Below, one piece after another: positions 7,995 to 20,100 of a stretch of DNA of 64,000 nt. The notes beneath the pieces were generated by a model. It was not told the DNA's origin. It saw nothing but the letters and a program-made list of their open reading frames with translations, and did no database searches. The stretch lies in assembly GCA_033807775.1 (NCBI GenBank), contig CM066314.1, positions 145,937,429 to 146,001,428 on the forward strand, written 5' to 3'. How positions within the stretch are numbered: position 1 is the stretch's first letter; each line of letters starts with the position of its first letter. The stretch comes from Saussurea involucrata (lineage: Eukaryota > Streptophyta > Magnoliopsida > Asterales > Asteraceae). A program made the translations under genes and the position numbers.

Positions 7995-10900
7995 TTAGGC
8001 ATAATTATCTCCCCTTAGGATTCTGTCGAATCTTCTGATCAGCTCACGGAAGTCCAGCATAAGATCTATCTGTTCGATGCAGAGCTTCAGTTGCTCTTCT
8101 GGACACTTTTCTCTTGGTAGATTCTGAATTATGTTCTTGAGATACACCAGCGATCCACTCGAATACTTGTGGGCTTCAGATATTCTGATGGCCTTCTTGA
8201 TCTTCTTCTGTCGACAGATGAAGACTGGAGGATTTTCAACTACGGTTCCAGTTCTGTAGTGGCCATAACCCTCAAGGTTTTCGTTTGGTGGTGCAATCGC
8301 TAGTCTCTCAACTTCGAACTCTATGCCTAGCTGAAAATCAATCTGAGTTCTGAGATTAACGTGCTCTTACATAGCGAATCGAACCTCTGGTAGCGCAGTT
8401 CTTGCTGGTTTGTATCTTTCGGAGAAGTTCAAGCAATAGGCGTGAAGCATGATCAGATCGTATGGATTCAGAAGGACAAGATCATTGTCATTGAAGAATT
8501 CATTTCTGCCTTCTGTTGATTCAACAGTGTACTCATGGTATACGACTCTGTCATGTTGGAACTTCTTATGCTTGATGTCTAAGATTCTGCGGATACCGAA
8601 GTTTATGTCAATGGTTCTGTTCAGATTTGATTTGGTTTGGATGAACTTTAGCCTTGATTCAGAAATGGTGTTTATTCTGATTGGATTGAGGTATGGGTTG
8701 ATGGGTTTGGCATTGACAGGGATGATGTCTCGTCAGCATAAAGATAACCAAAGAATTCTTCTAAGGATGGTTTCTCCGTATGTTGGTTTGATGGTTCAGG
8801 GTTCTGTTCTGGTACCATTGGGTTCTGATCTTCATGGGTTTCTGTTATGAGGATATCAACATGTCGTCCGGGCTCTTGTAGAACTTGGGGTTTGACTTGA
8901 GGTTGGGCTTGGCTTGTTTGTTCTTCAGCAGAGATTGGGATTGATCTCTCTGGTTCAGTTCTTGGAGATGTAGGAGGGGTATCAAGACAGATGATTTCTG
9001 GTGGTTCTTGCATTGACTCTTCTGTTGGTTTGATGACTCTGTCTTTGAACATGTAGTCGAATTCCACCATAGTCATTTATGGCATGTTTTCTTCTGTTAT
9101 CCCTTTATCTCCTCTTTCTGCCTCTGCCTCTGTCGTCTCTGTCGCTTTGCCTTTCCCTTTTCCCTTTTCAGCCTCTTTCTCTTTTTCTTTCTCTTTTTCC
9201 CTCTCTTTTTCCTTCTCCCCCTTTTGTTGATCTGCGGACTCACCCATTTAGCTATCTGAATGAGCTTCTTTAGCATCTTCAAAATCATCATCATCATCAG
9301 ATAGTGCAATTCCAGAAGCGGGTGAGCACGGAGCAACAAACTTTGGAGTAGATTTGGCTCTTTTGCTCGAGGGTTCTCCTTCTGGTGCTCCTTCTGCAGG
9401 TCGTTTGAGTGTGGCAGTCTGTAAGATGGCATTTGTGAAGTTTGTGACTGCCTTTTTCATTGCGTCTTCAACTTCTGTTGCGGCAGTTCTGATCTCATCT
9501 ACTTGACTCTCAAAGTTGACTTTGTGAATGTCAAGAGATGCCTGTACGTGTTTCTCTGTCTCCTGTGCCTTCATCACAAACTTGGATGAAATTGTCATCA
9601 TCCGGCTGAGAACAGATCTGCGGAAGTCACCCATCTGGCCAACTGTCATGGGTAAGTCGTTTGGGTTGGAGCTTGAGATGTTGAGTGGAGTAGCAGATGA
9701 TGTTGTTGCGTCTTTGATGGCTTTCTTAACAGAGTTGTCAATTAACTCTGTCAAGGTTCTGACGTTCGATTCTGATAAGAGGACAGAAGGTATCGGCAGG
9801 GTTCTGTTCATGGATTCCTTGTGATTCTCTGCCAGTATTTTCTTCAGATCAGCAAGTTCTGTCGAAGTCTTTATCATATCCTCTGTTCTGTCTCTTTTCA
9901 GATCTGCTATCTCTGTTGTCAGTTTAGTAAATGCTTCTGATCTGGCGCGTTCAGCCTCTGCTCTGAGGTTTTCAGCCTCGGCATATTTCAGAGTTACCTC
10001 TGCATGTTTATTAGAGATCTGTTGCAATTCCTCTTTAAGAAGAGCATTCTCCTTGCGGATAAGCTCCTCCTTCTGTTCATTGATAAGTTTATACTCATTC
10101 AAGGAGTTGTTGATACTATCACAGAAGCTTTCGAACTCTGCTCTTGTGACCGTGTCAACGGGGGTAACCTTGGTTCCAACACATGGATCCAATTGAACCT
10201 CGAGTTCAGAGGTGCCTCCTTCAAGAGTTGTATTGATGTTGGCTCTTGGAGGACTTCCACCCGATCCTTGATGATCCTTTTGAGGGGATACATCTACAGG
10301 TGTTCTGATCAGAGGTTCCTCCTCCAGCTCAGGTTCTGAGGAAGGAAATCTGATGTGATGAGAATAGTTTGGATCAAGCAAAGTCTTCCCTTGTTCTACT
10401 ATGGTCTCCCATTGTCCCTGAGTCGGACAGATGCTACGTGAGATTACAAAGATATCTGGTCTATTTTGTGTCATGTCTATATGAGCCACAGAGGCATCAT
10501 TGTGTGGAGGTGACCTATTGATGTTCTGGGGCGAATGAACATCACTACCAAAGATAGCTTCCCCGGGTATGTGCGTACCAGAGGCATGAAGAGTCGCCTC
10601 TGTCGGTTCTTGCAGGTTAGGGTTCGAGGTGTGCACCTCTATTTCAATAATCCTTTGGTCTTGATCACCAGGATTAGATTGTGTGGAAGCACGGGGATGT
10701 TGGTTATGGATACGCTCATCTGTGTTCTCTTGAACATCTTTTTCTAAGCTCTCATCTGCCTCGGCTCTTAGGGGTATAGAACTCTCGGGATTCTCTCTGT
10801 CATCCCCTTTCTCACCACTACCAGATGAAATAACTTCCACCTCTAATGTTTCTTTTACTCCCTCATGAACAGTCTCCATATTGGATGCTCTGTTCTCTAC

Positions 10901-11785
10901 TTCCTCCTCCATCACTCTAGAGGAAGACCCCACTTCGGGTACTCTTCTCTCTGGTCTGTTAACTTCCTCTGCTATTTCCTCACTTAAACTCTCCAATGAA
11001 GGCTCAGATCCTAAGTATGCTGGGGTTCTCACCTCAAGTTCTTGAGGTTGAGCAACACTCTCATAGTTTTGGACAGAGATGTGTTGAGGATCGATTAAGG
11101 CAAGCATTGTACCTGGAATTCTTCGGATAAACGGGTATTCACCTGAAGTCATGGGTTGGAACTTGGACATAACCCAAACAGGTGTAGATTTTCCCTGATG
11201 AGTCAATTCCAGTCTGTCGAATGCTCTTCTAATTACCAGATTTGCTAGTGAGGGTTCTGTTCAAGGTGGATAACATGAAGTTCCACATTGTTGGTAGATT
11301 CTGTCTTCTGAACTCACCTATTCTGTTCAGTTCTTTATTGTATCCCAAGAACTTCATGAATTCAAGAAGAACAACAACATTGGGGGGGGGGGGGGGGGGG
11401 GGGTTTCATAGGCTTCTATTCCAAGTTGTCTTTTGGTCTTCATCCTGAAGATTCTTCTGAAAGTGCTTGCACGGATTCTGATTGTTCCTGCTCCTCCATT
11501 TCTCGAGTTGACATTCCCAACAATCCCATCTTGTTCTTCTATGTACTGGCACGTAGTCCAGCATTGTTGGACGTAGATTGCAGGAAGATGATCATCAAAC
11601 GCTGTCAGGGCTTTAAAGATTTCAGAGTTTCTGAAAAACTCTATGAAGATGTGATATAGGGGTAAATAGAGTCCTGGGTTTGGGTCGAATCGATAGTTGT
11701 TGTCAGCTAACTCGTATGGGAGGATAATGATTTCATCGACGGGTCCTATTCGGCTTGAATCAGCAGAGTTTTGAGGTTCTGCCAT
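7995..11785 (-). pseudogene. Sirevirus envelope-like ORF of A, unit 1 (full extent, broken)
   Basis: Reading leftward from MAEPQNSADSSRIGPVDEI at 11785 to a stop at 7995-7997 (ending RGDNYA in the related C copy). Large open blocks are 11785-11354, 11206-9248 (652 codons) and 9076-8672, separated by frameshifts. Order of regions: a conserved N-terminal domain with AIYVQQCWTT; an acidic Glu/Ser-rich middle; a long coiled coil (around NEQKEELIRKENALLKEEL); a Lys/Glu-rich repeat; and a C-terminal domain. A run of 22 G residues (11382-11403 on +) breaks the N-terminal block. No clear signal peptide or membrane span is seen. Coiled-coil envelope-like proteins after pol are a Sirevirus hallmark, with unknown role. 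Confidence 0.75.
11382..11403 (+). repeat. Homopolymer run of 22 G
   Basis: The equivalent place in unit 2 (24978-24983) has six G. The run lies in the N-terminal part of the envelope-like ORF and shifts its frame. It may be a real slippage expansion or a sequencing or consensus error. Confidence 0.95.
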
Positions 11786-12449
11786 TGTTGCAGATTAGGG
11801 TTTTTTCTTGAAGAACTTGAAGGTTTTGAACTTTTGAGAGGGAAAGATGAAGGGTTTTTGAATGATCAGAAAGCGTAAGAAAAGAAATGGGTCAGGATAA
11901 TGGATATTTATACGCTAAACATGTGGCTGGGTAATCGTCATAGGTACTGTAGGCACTCGAGTTTCAGATAGTGGGACAGCCTCTACAGTAGAACGTGGAA
12001 ACAGCTAGTGGTCTGTCTTTCAATCAGAGAATGCCACATAAGATTTGGTTTTGACCGCTTTTGGGCAAGCAAACCGTCACGGTTAGAGATGTGCGGGTGA
12101 CAAGTAGTTGACGCTTAAAGAATGACCCGCATCTCTGATGACGTGCTTCTGATGACGTGGCAGAAAACCGACAGAGCTCTGGTGGAGCTCAGCACAGTTT
12201 TGCCTCTGTTGAAATGACTTATTCATTTCTTTCCAAGTATCCCAAGATGTTTCACCTTTACCCAAAAATCATTTAGAGTTCTGTATCTGATGTGAAAGTG
12301 GTCAAAGAACGTCAACAGAACTATCTCAGAAGGTTCACAGAGTTCTGGTGAAAATCAACAGAGCTCTGGTGAAATATCAGAGTTCTGGTAAGTTCTTGAC
12401 ATTACCAAAAAGTTTTCATCAGAACAGGTTTTCCATTCAAAAAGATTTT
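11786..12449 (-). other. Spacer of A upstream of the envelope-like ORF, with TATA box
   Basis: Untranslated spacer between RNase H and the envelope-like ORF, cut at 12449 by the chimeric insertion and resuming at 20820. In sense it holds CTCGAGTGCCTACAGTA, a CGATTACCCAGCCACA block and TATAAATA at 11905-11912, about 120 bases before the ATG. These are conserved with element C (15767-15819). Several AGAGCTCTG palindromes lie at 12170-12400. Confidence 0.7.
11905..11912 (-). promoter_or_regulatory. TATA box upstream of the A envelope-like ORF
   Basis: TATAAATA on the minus strand, about 120 bases upstream of the ATG at 11785. The same box sits at 15812-15819 in C, 106-113 bases before its ATG, within a well conserved block. 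Promoter function is inferred. Confidence 0.5.
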
Positions 12450-12775
12450 TGTAGGAACCCAGATTCAACAAGTAACAATAATAATAGCAATAATCTTTGT
12501 ATTGACTGATAAAGAGGAGTTTACAAGATAGGATTGATGAACACTCTCTCTCTCTCTATACGTCTGACTCTTTCAAATTGAGGCTAGGAGATTTTTGAGG
12601 CTTAACCTAAAACTCTAACAAATTAGACATTAAATACTTAGGTTTTAAGGCCTAAGCCCATAAGCCACTAAAGCCCACAAATACAATTTGGGCTTTTACA
12701 ATTTAAGCAAATACAATTTGGGCTTTTATAATTTAAGCAAGTAATCTTGAATACAATATAAAATAAAAGCTAACA
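12450..12775 (-). repeat. 3' LTR of element B, copy 1
   Basis: A 326-base LTR. In sense it runs TGTTAGCTTTTATTTTATAT to GGGTTCCTACA and is preceded by the polypurine tract AAAGGGGGAGAT. It differs from the A/C LTR in length and body but shares the terminal U5 sequence. A CT microsatellite lies near 12545-12558. Confidence 0.88.
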
Positions 12776-14419
12776 ATCTCCCCCTTTGTATTCAAGATTA
12801 AAAAATAGCCCGATCTTCCACAAGGTCAGTTGCTTCAATTTCTTCTTTGACTCCCCCTTGATCGTTGCATACTCCTCCTTGATCTTTGTGTACTCCCCCT
12901 TGGAGATAGTAGATAAACAACTAGGAGATGAAGAGTAGCAAATACATTCTGCTCATGAGAATCTGCATTAAAGAATAAGTAACCAGGGGTAATCATCTAA
13001 CATAGAAGCACAATAGCAACTATTATCACAACAATTTATAAAAAAAATGTGTGGCATATGCTCAGAGTTGGCAATGATGAAGCTCTGACAGGACTTCCAG
13101 TTATCCTTGAAGTAAATTAAAAAATAAACTTCTCAAACTGTTCTTGGCAATATCACATAGATAAGCATGTGGAATCACAAAGATTCGTGATATTGTGTGG
13201 AAGAAAATAGAATATTATCTATTAAGCTCAAAAGCGTGTAAACTGTTTGGACATAACAGGTTTCCACAGACTCAATGTGCATGAGTGAAGTGTGAAGGTG
13301 GGGCAAACTTCCTTCTTTTCAATATCCAACCTTCCAAAGAAAGATCGGATAGCATATGTGCTGCTTCCCCGTGAAAAGTGAAACAGTTCCTTGTGGAGAA
13401 GGAAGTGAGTGGCTGGTGGGGTTAATCCAAGAGTTGGCATGGGCTAGTTGCATGTTTCAATGATTATCACCAAAGAGTTGTGATAGATCAGAAATGTGGT
13501 TTGCCCGACTCAGAAAAGAGATGGTGCAGAGTTGTATAATTCTTTTGACTCTGTTCTCACACCCTCTTTCTTTTTATCATGTAGCTCACATCTAACCAAA
13601 CTCTCTTTTTAAATTTTACCGCTTAAGCACAATGAGAAAAACTCATATAGTTATCTCCCCCACTCTTTGATGTAGACCCTTCACCTCTCAAACACTCAAG
13701 GTTTACTTCTTTGGTAGGAAACACAGGTTTAAGTGATCCATAGAAGTTCTATAAAGCTCACACATTGATCCCATGAAATTGTTGTCCTATAGGTTGGATT
13801 GTTCCACACACCGACTCTTTGAAGTCTCAGAAAAACATTTAATATCCAACTTCTATATTTGAAAAAGCATTTTGGCATCTAGAAGTGGTTTGACCATTTG
13901 AAAGAGGTTTTATCATTTTAAAGATGGCCTTTCTCTAAAAATGATGATGAGTTTAAAGGTTTAGAAATTCTACCTTTACACGAACATGGTCAAATCTGAT
14001 TTGTTTTCTCCCCCTCAAATTGAGCAGTAAATTTCATTTAGCTTAATTTGAAATCAGATATCCTATAAGAATCAGAAAGTTGGTAATCATCTTTGATGAT
14101 TCCACATTTGTTAGGGATATCCAACAGCACAAATAGTTCCACTTAAAAAAAATACAAGGTGCGGGGGATCAGAGTTTAGAAATTACCAGCCAAAACTCTG
14201 ATTTGAACATATCTGAAGTACTGGTCCTACACTGAGTTATGTAGAAGCAATATTCAGTTGAAGTCCTGGTTCTATACTGATGTGTATAGAAGCAACATCA
14301 ATCTGATCTGATTATGGCAATGTAGAGAGTGAAGTGATGCTTTCGATCCAGCAAGTATCTACTGACTTTGACAGTGAATTAGGCATATCAGATCACTGAA
14401 TTTGAGAAAACTCAGAACA
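12776..14419 (-). mobile_element. Internal 3' part of element B, copy 1
   Basis: Non-coding Sirevirus 3' region read right to left. It contains repeated polypurine-type strings (CTCCCCC on the + strand) at about 12778, 12852, 12893, 13662 and 14010, each likely a diverged polypurine tract. No coding domain is recognised. It stops at the junction with C near 14419. Compared with copy 2 it lacks about 114 bases after 12900. Confidence 0.65.
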
Positions 14420-14968
14420 GCTGTCAAGCGTATCTTTAAATATCTGAAAGGGACTCAATTTTTGGGTCTCTGGTATCCTCTTAACTCTGGTTTCGAGCTT
14501 GTAGCATATACAGATTCAGACTATGGAGGATGCAAGAATGACAGAAAGAGTACTTCTGGTAGCTGCCAACTGCTTGGAGAAAAGTTGGTGAGTTGGACAT
14601 CCAAGAAACAGAACTGTGTTTCAACCTCTACAGCAGAAGAAGAATACGTTGCTGCTGCTAGTTATTGCTCTCAAGTGATATGGATGAAAACACAACTCAA
14701 AGATTATGGTCTGGAGTATGGTAAAATTCCAATTCTGTGTGACTCCAAGAGTGCCATTGCCATAACAGCCAATCCAGTTCAGCACTCGAAGACTAAGCAC
14801 ATCGACATAAGGTACCACTTCATAAAGGATCATGTTGAAAAAGGGACTATTGAAATGTACTTTGTTTCAACAGACTTCCAGCTTGCTGACTTGTTTACAA
14901 AAGCCCTTGATGAAAGGAGATTTAACATCTTAATCAGCAAACTGGGTATGCTGAACCTGTCCTCCTAA
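14402..14968 (+). pseudogene. Element C RNase H, 5'-truncated, copy 1
   Basis: From about 14420 the sequence encodes the copia-type RNase H end of pol: FKYLKGTQFLGLWYP, the AYTDSDYGGCKNDRKSTSG motif with catalytic Asp, ENCV-like QNCVSTSTAEEEYV, and DSKSAIAITANPVQHSKTKHID, to a normal stop. The first codons shown are B-derived. The rest of gag-pol is absent. Compared with A1, Ala in STAEAEYV is Glu here. Confidence 0.9.
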
Positions 14969-15924
14969 CTCTATTCAAAATTCAACAGAGCCTCTGATGA
15001 TCCTACCAGAGCTCTGTCAAATAGTTGGGTAGGATAGTTCAACAGAGCTTCAGTTTCTCACCAAAACTCTGTTAAGCATATTTTTTCTCAACACTGTGAA
15101 CATTCTTTTATTAAAAAAAAAGGAGCTCATTTTTAGGGGGAGCAAGTCAGTACTCAAACGTCAGCATAAAGATAACCAAAGAAAAATAATGCATGGTTTT
15201 AGGGGGAGCAAGTCAGTACTCAAACGTCCAAATCCAAATTGACTCTGCTTTTTGATCTTCATTGATAAATCTTTTTGAAGAAAGGAGGAAAATCTGTTAT
15301 GATGATAACCTTTGTGATAATGTTAAGAATCTGCCAGAACTCTGACTTCTCACCAGAGCCTCTGATGTTTCTCACCAGAGCTCTGTTGTCTGTCTAAGTT
15401 TTGTCTGTTCTTTTCCTTCCACACCAGAACAGAATTTTTAAATGTTTTTAAGGTAAAGGTACACCATCTTGGGTTACTTAATACGATGTGAAGAGATCAC
15501 TCAACAGAAGCAACTTAACAAAGCTCCACCAGAGCTCTGTTAGTTTGTTCTGCCACGTCATCAAAACACGTCATTAGAAGTAACGTCATCAGAGGTGCGG
15601 ATTATTTCTAAGCGTCAACCACTTGTTACCCACACATCTCTAACCGCGACGGTTTACTTGCACAAAAGTGGTCAGAACAAATCCACGTGGCAATCTCTAA
15701 TTGAAAGCTAAACCACTAGCTGTCCCCATGATACACAATTCAGGCCACTCCACCTTCTGACACTCGAGTGCCTACAGTATCTACGGCGATTACCCAGCCA
15801 CAAGCTCTGACTATAAATATCCAAAACCTTGACCCATTTCTTTTCTAAAACTTCCTAAACCTTTCACCTTTCCCTCTTTTATTTAAATCCTCAGTGTTCT
15901 TCAAGAAAACCCAAACCTGCAACA
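14969..15924 (+). other. Spacer of C with polypurine repeats, palindromes and promoter-like block, copy 1
   Basis: No ORF. Two polypurine-type strings (TTAGGGGGAGCAAGTCAGTA) occur at about 15133 and 15199. Palindromes around AGAGCTCTG occur near 15010, 15375 and 15533. A conserved block (CTCGAGTGCC at 15767, GATTACCCAGCCACA, then TATAAATA at 15812-15819) lies just upstream of the envelope-like ORF. A CCACGTGG box at 15682-15689 is retained here but changed in A. Confidence 0.75.
15812..15819 (+). promoter_or_regulatory. TATA box upstream of the C envelope-like ORF, copy 1
   Basis: TATAAATA, 106-113 bases before the ATG at 15925, with a conserved 5' block shared with A. Its position suits transcription starting about 80 bases before the ATG. 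Inferred, not shown. Confidence 0.5.
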
Positions 15925-18900
15925 ATGGCGGAACCCCAAAACTCTGCTGATTCAAGCCGAATAGAACCCACTGATGATATCGTTGTTCTTCCATATGAGT
16001 TTGCTGACAACAACTACAGATTTGATCCCACTCCAGGACTCTATCTACCCCTGTATCACGTTTTCATTGAGTTCTTTAGAAACTCTGACATCTTTAGAGC
16101 CCTAACAGAGTTCGACGACCATCTTCCTGCAATCTATGTCCAACAATGGTGGACTACATGCCAATACATCGAAGAACAAGACGGGATAGTTGGGAGCGTC
16201 AACGCAAGTAATTGAGGAGCGGGAACAATCCGCATAAGAGCAAGAACCTTAAGAAGAATCTTCAGAATGAAAACCAAGAGACAGCTAGGAATAGATGCCT
16301 ATGAGAAACCACCAAAAACAGCTGTTCTTCTTGACTTCATGAAGTTTCTGGGTTACAACAAGGATCTGAATAGGATTGGAGAGTTCAAGCGACAGAATCT
16401 ACCCACTATGTGGAATTTCATGTTCTCCACCTTAAACAGAACCCTTACCAGCAAATCTGGTAGTCAAGACCAAGCCACAACAGAAATCCTACAAATCATG
16501 TATGGATTGTTCTTCAATCGAAACTTTGACTACGCCAGCATTCTCTACAACAATCTTCTTTCAGCTGTCAACACAAAAACCTCATCCATCGCAAGAGGAG
16601 GAGTCGTTGGATCTCACAAGTTTCTGAAGATGATCAAGTTTCCACGCTTTATCAGTCTGGTGATCAGAAGAGCCTTCGACAGACTGGAACTAACTCATCA
16701 GGGTCGCTCAACACCCGTCTGGACGATGTCCAAATTCCTCCCCACTACATCAGGCGAATACCCTTTCATAAGGAGAATTCCAGGTACAATGCTTGCCCTT
16801 ATCGCCCCTGACCATATTTCTATCCAGAACTATCAGAGTGTTGCTCTACCTCAAGAACCTGAGGTGAGAACCCGAGCATACTTAGGATCTGAGCCTTCTT
16901 TTGAGAGCTTGAGTGAGGAAGTTATCGGACCAGAGGCAAGAGTACCCGAAGTGAGGTCTTCCTCTAGAAGAGAGGAAGTAGAGGACAGAGCATCTCCTAG
17001 AGAGGCTGTCCATGAGGAAGTACAAGAAACACCAGAGGTAGAAACTATCTCCTCTGATAGTGGTGAGCAAGAGGGGAACATCAGAGAGAATCCAGAGAGT
17101 TCTACAGCCATAGGAGCCGAGGATATTGCGAGAGTAGAAAAAGATGCTCAACAGAGCACATCTGAGGGTAACCTTAACCAAAATCCCAGTGCTTCCACAC
17201 AATCTAATCCTGGTGATCAAGACCAAAGGATTATTGAAACAGAGGAGCACACCTCGAACCCCAACCAGCCTATACCATCAGAGGCACCTCTTCATGCCTC
17301 TGGTACGCACGAAGCCGGGGAAACTATCTTTGATAGTGATGTTCATTCGCCCCAGAACATCAATAGGTCACCTCCACACGATGATGCCACTGTGGCTCAT
17401 TTAGAGTCCACACAAAATAGACCAGAGATCTTTGTAATCTCACGTAGTAACTGTCCGACTCAGGGACAATGGGAGACCATAGTAGAACAAGGGAAGACAT
17501 TGCTTGATCCAAATGCTTCCCATCACACTAGATTTCCTTCTTCAAAACCTGAGCTGGAAGAGGAAACTTTGGTCAGAACACCTGTAGCTGTTTCCCCTCA
17601 AAGGGAACATCAAGGATCGGGTGGAAGTCCTCCAAGAGCCAACATTAACACAACTCTTGACGGAGGCGCCTCTGAACTCGAGGCAGAATTGGATCCATAT
17701 GTTGGAACCAAGGAGACCCCCGTTGACACTGTCACAAGAGTAGAGTTCGAAAGCTTCTGTGACAGTATCAACAACTCTTTGAACGAGTATAAACAACTCT
17801 TTGAACGAGTATAAACAAAAGGAGGAGCTGATCCGCAAGGAAAATGCTTCTCTTAGGGAAGAACTGCTGAACATCTCAAACCAGCATGCTGAATTAACTC
17901 GAAAATATGCCGAAGCTGAAGCACTTAGAACAGAGTCTGAACGGGTCAGAGGAGAAGAGATTGGAAAGCTGACAACAGAAATAGCCGACCTAAGATCAGT
18001 CAGATCAGAGGAAGTTCAAAAGACTTCGACAAATCTTGCAGACCTAAAGCGACTCATAACAGAGAACCACATAGCGCAGATGAACAGAACCCTTCCCATC
18101 CCCACGGTTATTCTTTAAGAATCTAATATCAGAACCTTGACAGAGATAATTACCAACTCTGTTAAGGAATCCATAAAAGAAGCAACCACCTCATCTGCTA
18201 CTCCACTAAACATCTCTAGCCCTAACCCAAATGACCTACCCATGACAGTTGGACAAATGGGAGACTTCAGAAAATCAATTCTTAGCCGAATGATGACGAT
18301 CTCATCAAAATTTGTAATGAAAGCTAAGGCAACAGAACAACATGTGAAAGCGTCTCTTGATACTCACAAGGTCAACTTCAAGGCTCAAGTAGAAGAGATC
18401 AGAGGTGCTGCAACAGAGGTAGAAGATGTGATGACAAAGGCAGCCTCAACATTTACTGATATTATTTTACAAGCCACCTCTACATCAAAAAGACCTGCAG
18501 AAGAAGCACCCACAGATAAACCATCAAGCAAGAGACACAAAGCGGGTATGAAGTTTGTTGTTCAGTCCTCACCAAAAGCTCGAATTGACTCCTCTGGCGA
18601 TGATGATGATTTTGAGGATGCTCAAGAAGGTCAATCAGACGATCGACTGGGTGAGTCCTCAGAACAACAAAAGGGGGAGAAGGAGAAGGAAAAGGAGAAG
18701 GAGAAGGAAAAGGAGAAGGAGAAGGAGAAGGAGAAGGAGAAGGAGAAGGAGAAAGAGAGAGAGAAGAAGAAAGAGGCAGAGAAGGAGAAAGAGGTTGAAA
18801 AAGAAAGAGAAGCCAAGGGTAAAGGGAAAATCACAGAAGCAACTGAGGAAGAGACTAAAGAAGGAGAAAAGGGGATAACAGAGAAAATCATGACAGATAT

Positions 18901-19966
18901 GACTGAAGTGGCATTTGACTACATGTTCAAAAACAGAGTCATCAAACCGACAGAAGAGTCAACACAAGAACCACCAGAGATTATCTGCCTAGATACCCCT
19001 CCTACTTCTCCAACAAAAGAACCAGAGAGGACAGACCCATCCTCTGCTGAAGGACAAATAAGTCAAGCCCAACCTCAAGCTACTCAGAAATCTGCTCACA
19101 TCGACATTCTTATGGCAGAAACCCATGATGACCAAAACCCAACGGTAACAGAACAAAACCCAGAAATCTCTACCTCTCACACCGAAAAACCTGCCTTAGA
19201 AACGGTATTTGCATTTCTATATGCTGATAGAGACATCATCCCTGTAAATGCCGTACCCATTAACCCATACCTCAACCCAATCAGAATAAACACCATTTCT
19301 GATGCAAGGCTAAAGTTCATCCAAACCAAGTCAAATCAGAACAGAGCCATCAATATAAACTTTGGTATCCGCAGAATTCTGGACATCAAGCACAAGAAGT
19401 TTCAACACGACAGGGTCACATACCATGAGTATACTGTGGAATCAACAGAAGGCAGAAATGAAATCTTCAATGACAATGATCTCGTCCTTCTGAACCCATA
19501 TGACCTGATCTTACTCCATGCATATTTCTTGAACTTCTCAGAAAGATACACACCGGCCAGAACTGCACTACCAGAAGTCAGATTCGCTATGCAAGAGCAC
19601 ATCAATCTCAGAATACAGATTGATTATCAGCTAGGCATAGAGTTTGAAGTAGAGAAACTAGCGATTGCACCACCAAATGAAAACCTTGAGGGTTATGGCC
19701 ATCACAGAACTGGAACCGTAGTAGAAGATCCTCCAGTCTTTGTCTGCCGACAGAAGGGCATAAAGAAGGCCATCAGAGCAGCTGAAGCCCACAAGTACTC
19801 AAGTGAGTCGCTAGTATACCTCAAGAACATAATCCAAGATCTCCCAAGAAACAAGTGTCCAGAAGAACAGCAGAAACTCTTCATCGACCAGATTGATCTG
19901 ATGCTAGACTTTTGTACTCTAATCAGAAGATCTGACAGAATTCTTAGGGGAGATAATTATGCTTAA
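15925..19966 (+). pseudogene. Sirevirus envelope-like ORF of C, copy 1
   Basis: Starts MAEPQNSADSSRIEPTDDIV and ends RGDNYA. About 1345 codons span three frames. Breaks: TGA at 16213-16215; a tandem repeat of about 21 bases at 17786-17816 that shifts the frame inside the coiled coil; and TAA at 18116-18118, which is absent from copy 2. Regions: N-terminal domain, acidic middle, coiled coil (about 17800-18120), a Lys-Glu repeat (18673-18830, units GAGAAGGAGAAG), and a C-terminal domain with the conserved motif EEPPEIICLDTPPTSP-like at 18973-19014. The last 609 codons (18137-19966) are open. No membrane segment is evident. Confidence 0.75.
18673..18830 (+). repeat. GAGAAG repeat encoding Lys-Glu tract, copy 1
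   Basis: Tandem GAGAAG/GAAAAG units encode alternating Lys and Glu in the envelope-like ORF. Copy 2 (32367-32520) is shorter and has one base fewer before the tract, so there the frame becomes Arg-rich. The array is length-variable. Confidence 0.9.
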
Positions 19967-20089
19967 ATGTACTGATCTTTTAATCTTTTTGTAATATTCC
20001 AAAAGATTAGTGCAAGGCTTCGACAGAGGTAAAAGTTCTCTGTTCTTTTGTTTAATCTCTTGTCAATTGTAAATTTTATTTTCAATACT

Positions 20090-20100
20090 TAGGGGGAGAT
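20090..20100 (+). promoter_or_regulatory. Polypurine tract of C, copy 1
   Basis: TAGGGGGAGAT directly before the LTR start TGTTAG. This is the plus-strand primer site for reverse transcription. Confidence 0.9.

Noticed and set aside
9097..9432. Lys/Arg-rich ORF antisense or frame-shifted to the envelope-like gene (also 22705-23028 and 18555-18878)
   Set aside because: It is a frame shadow of the Lys-Glu repeat tract.
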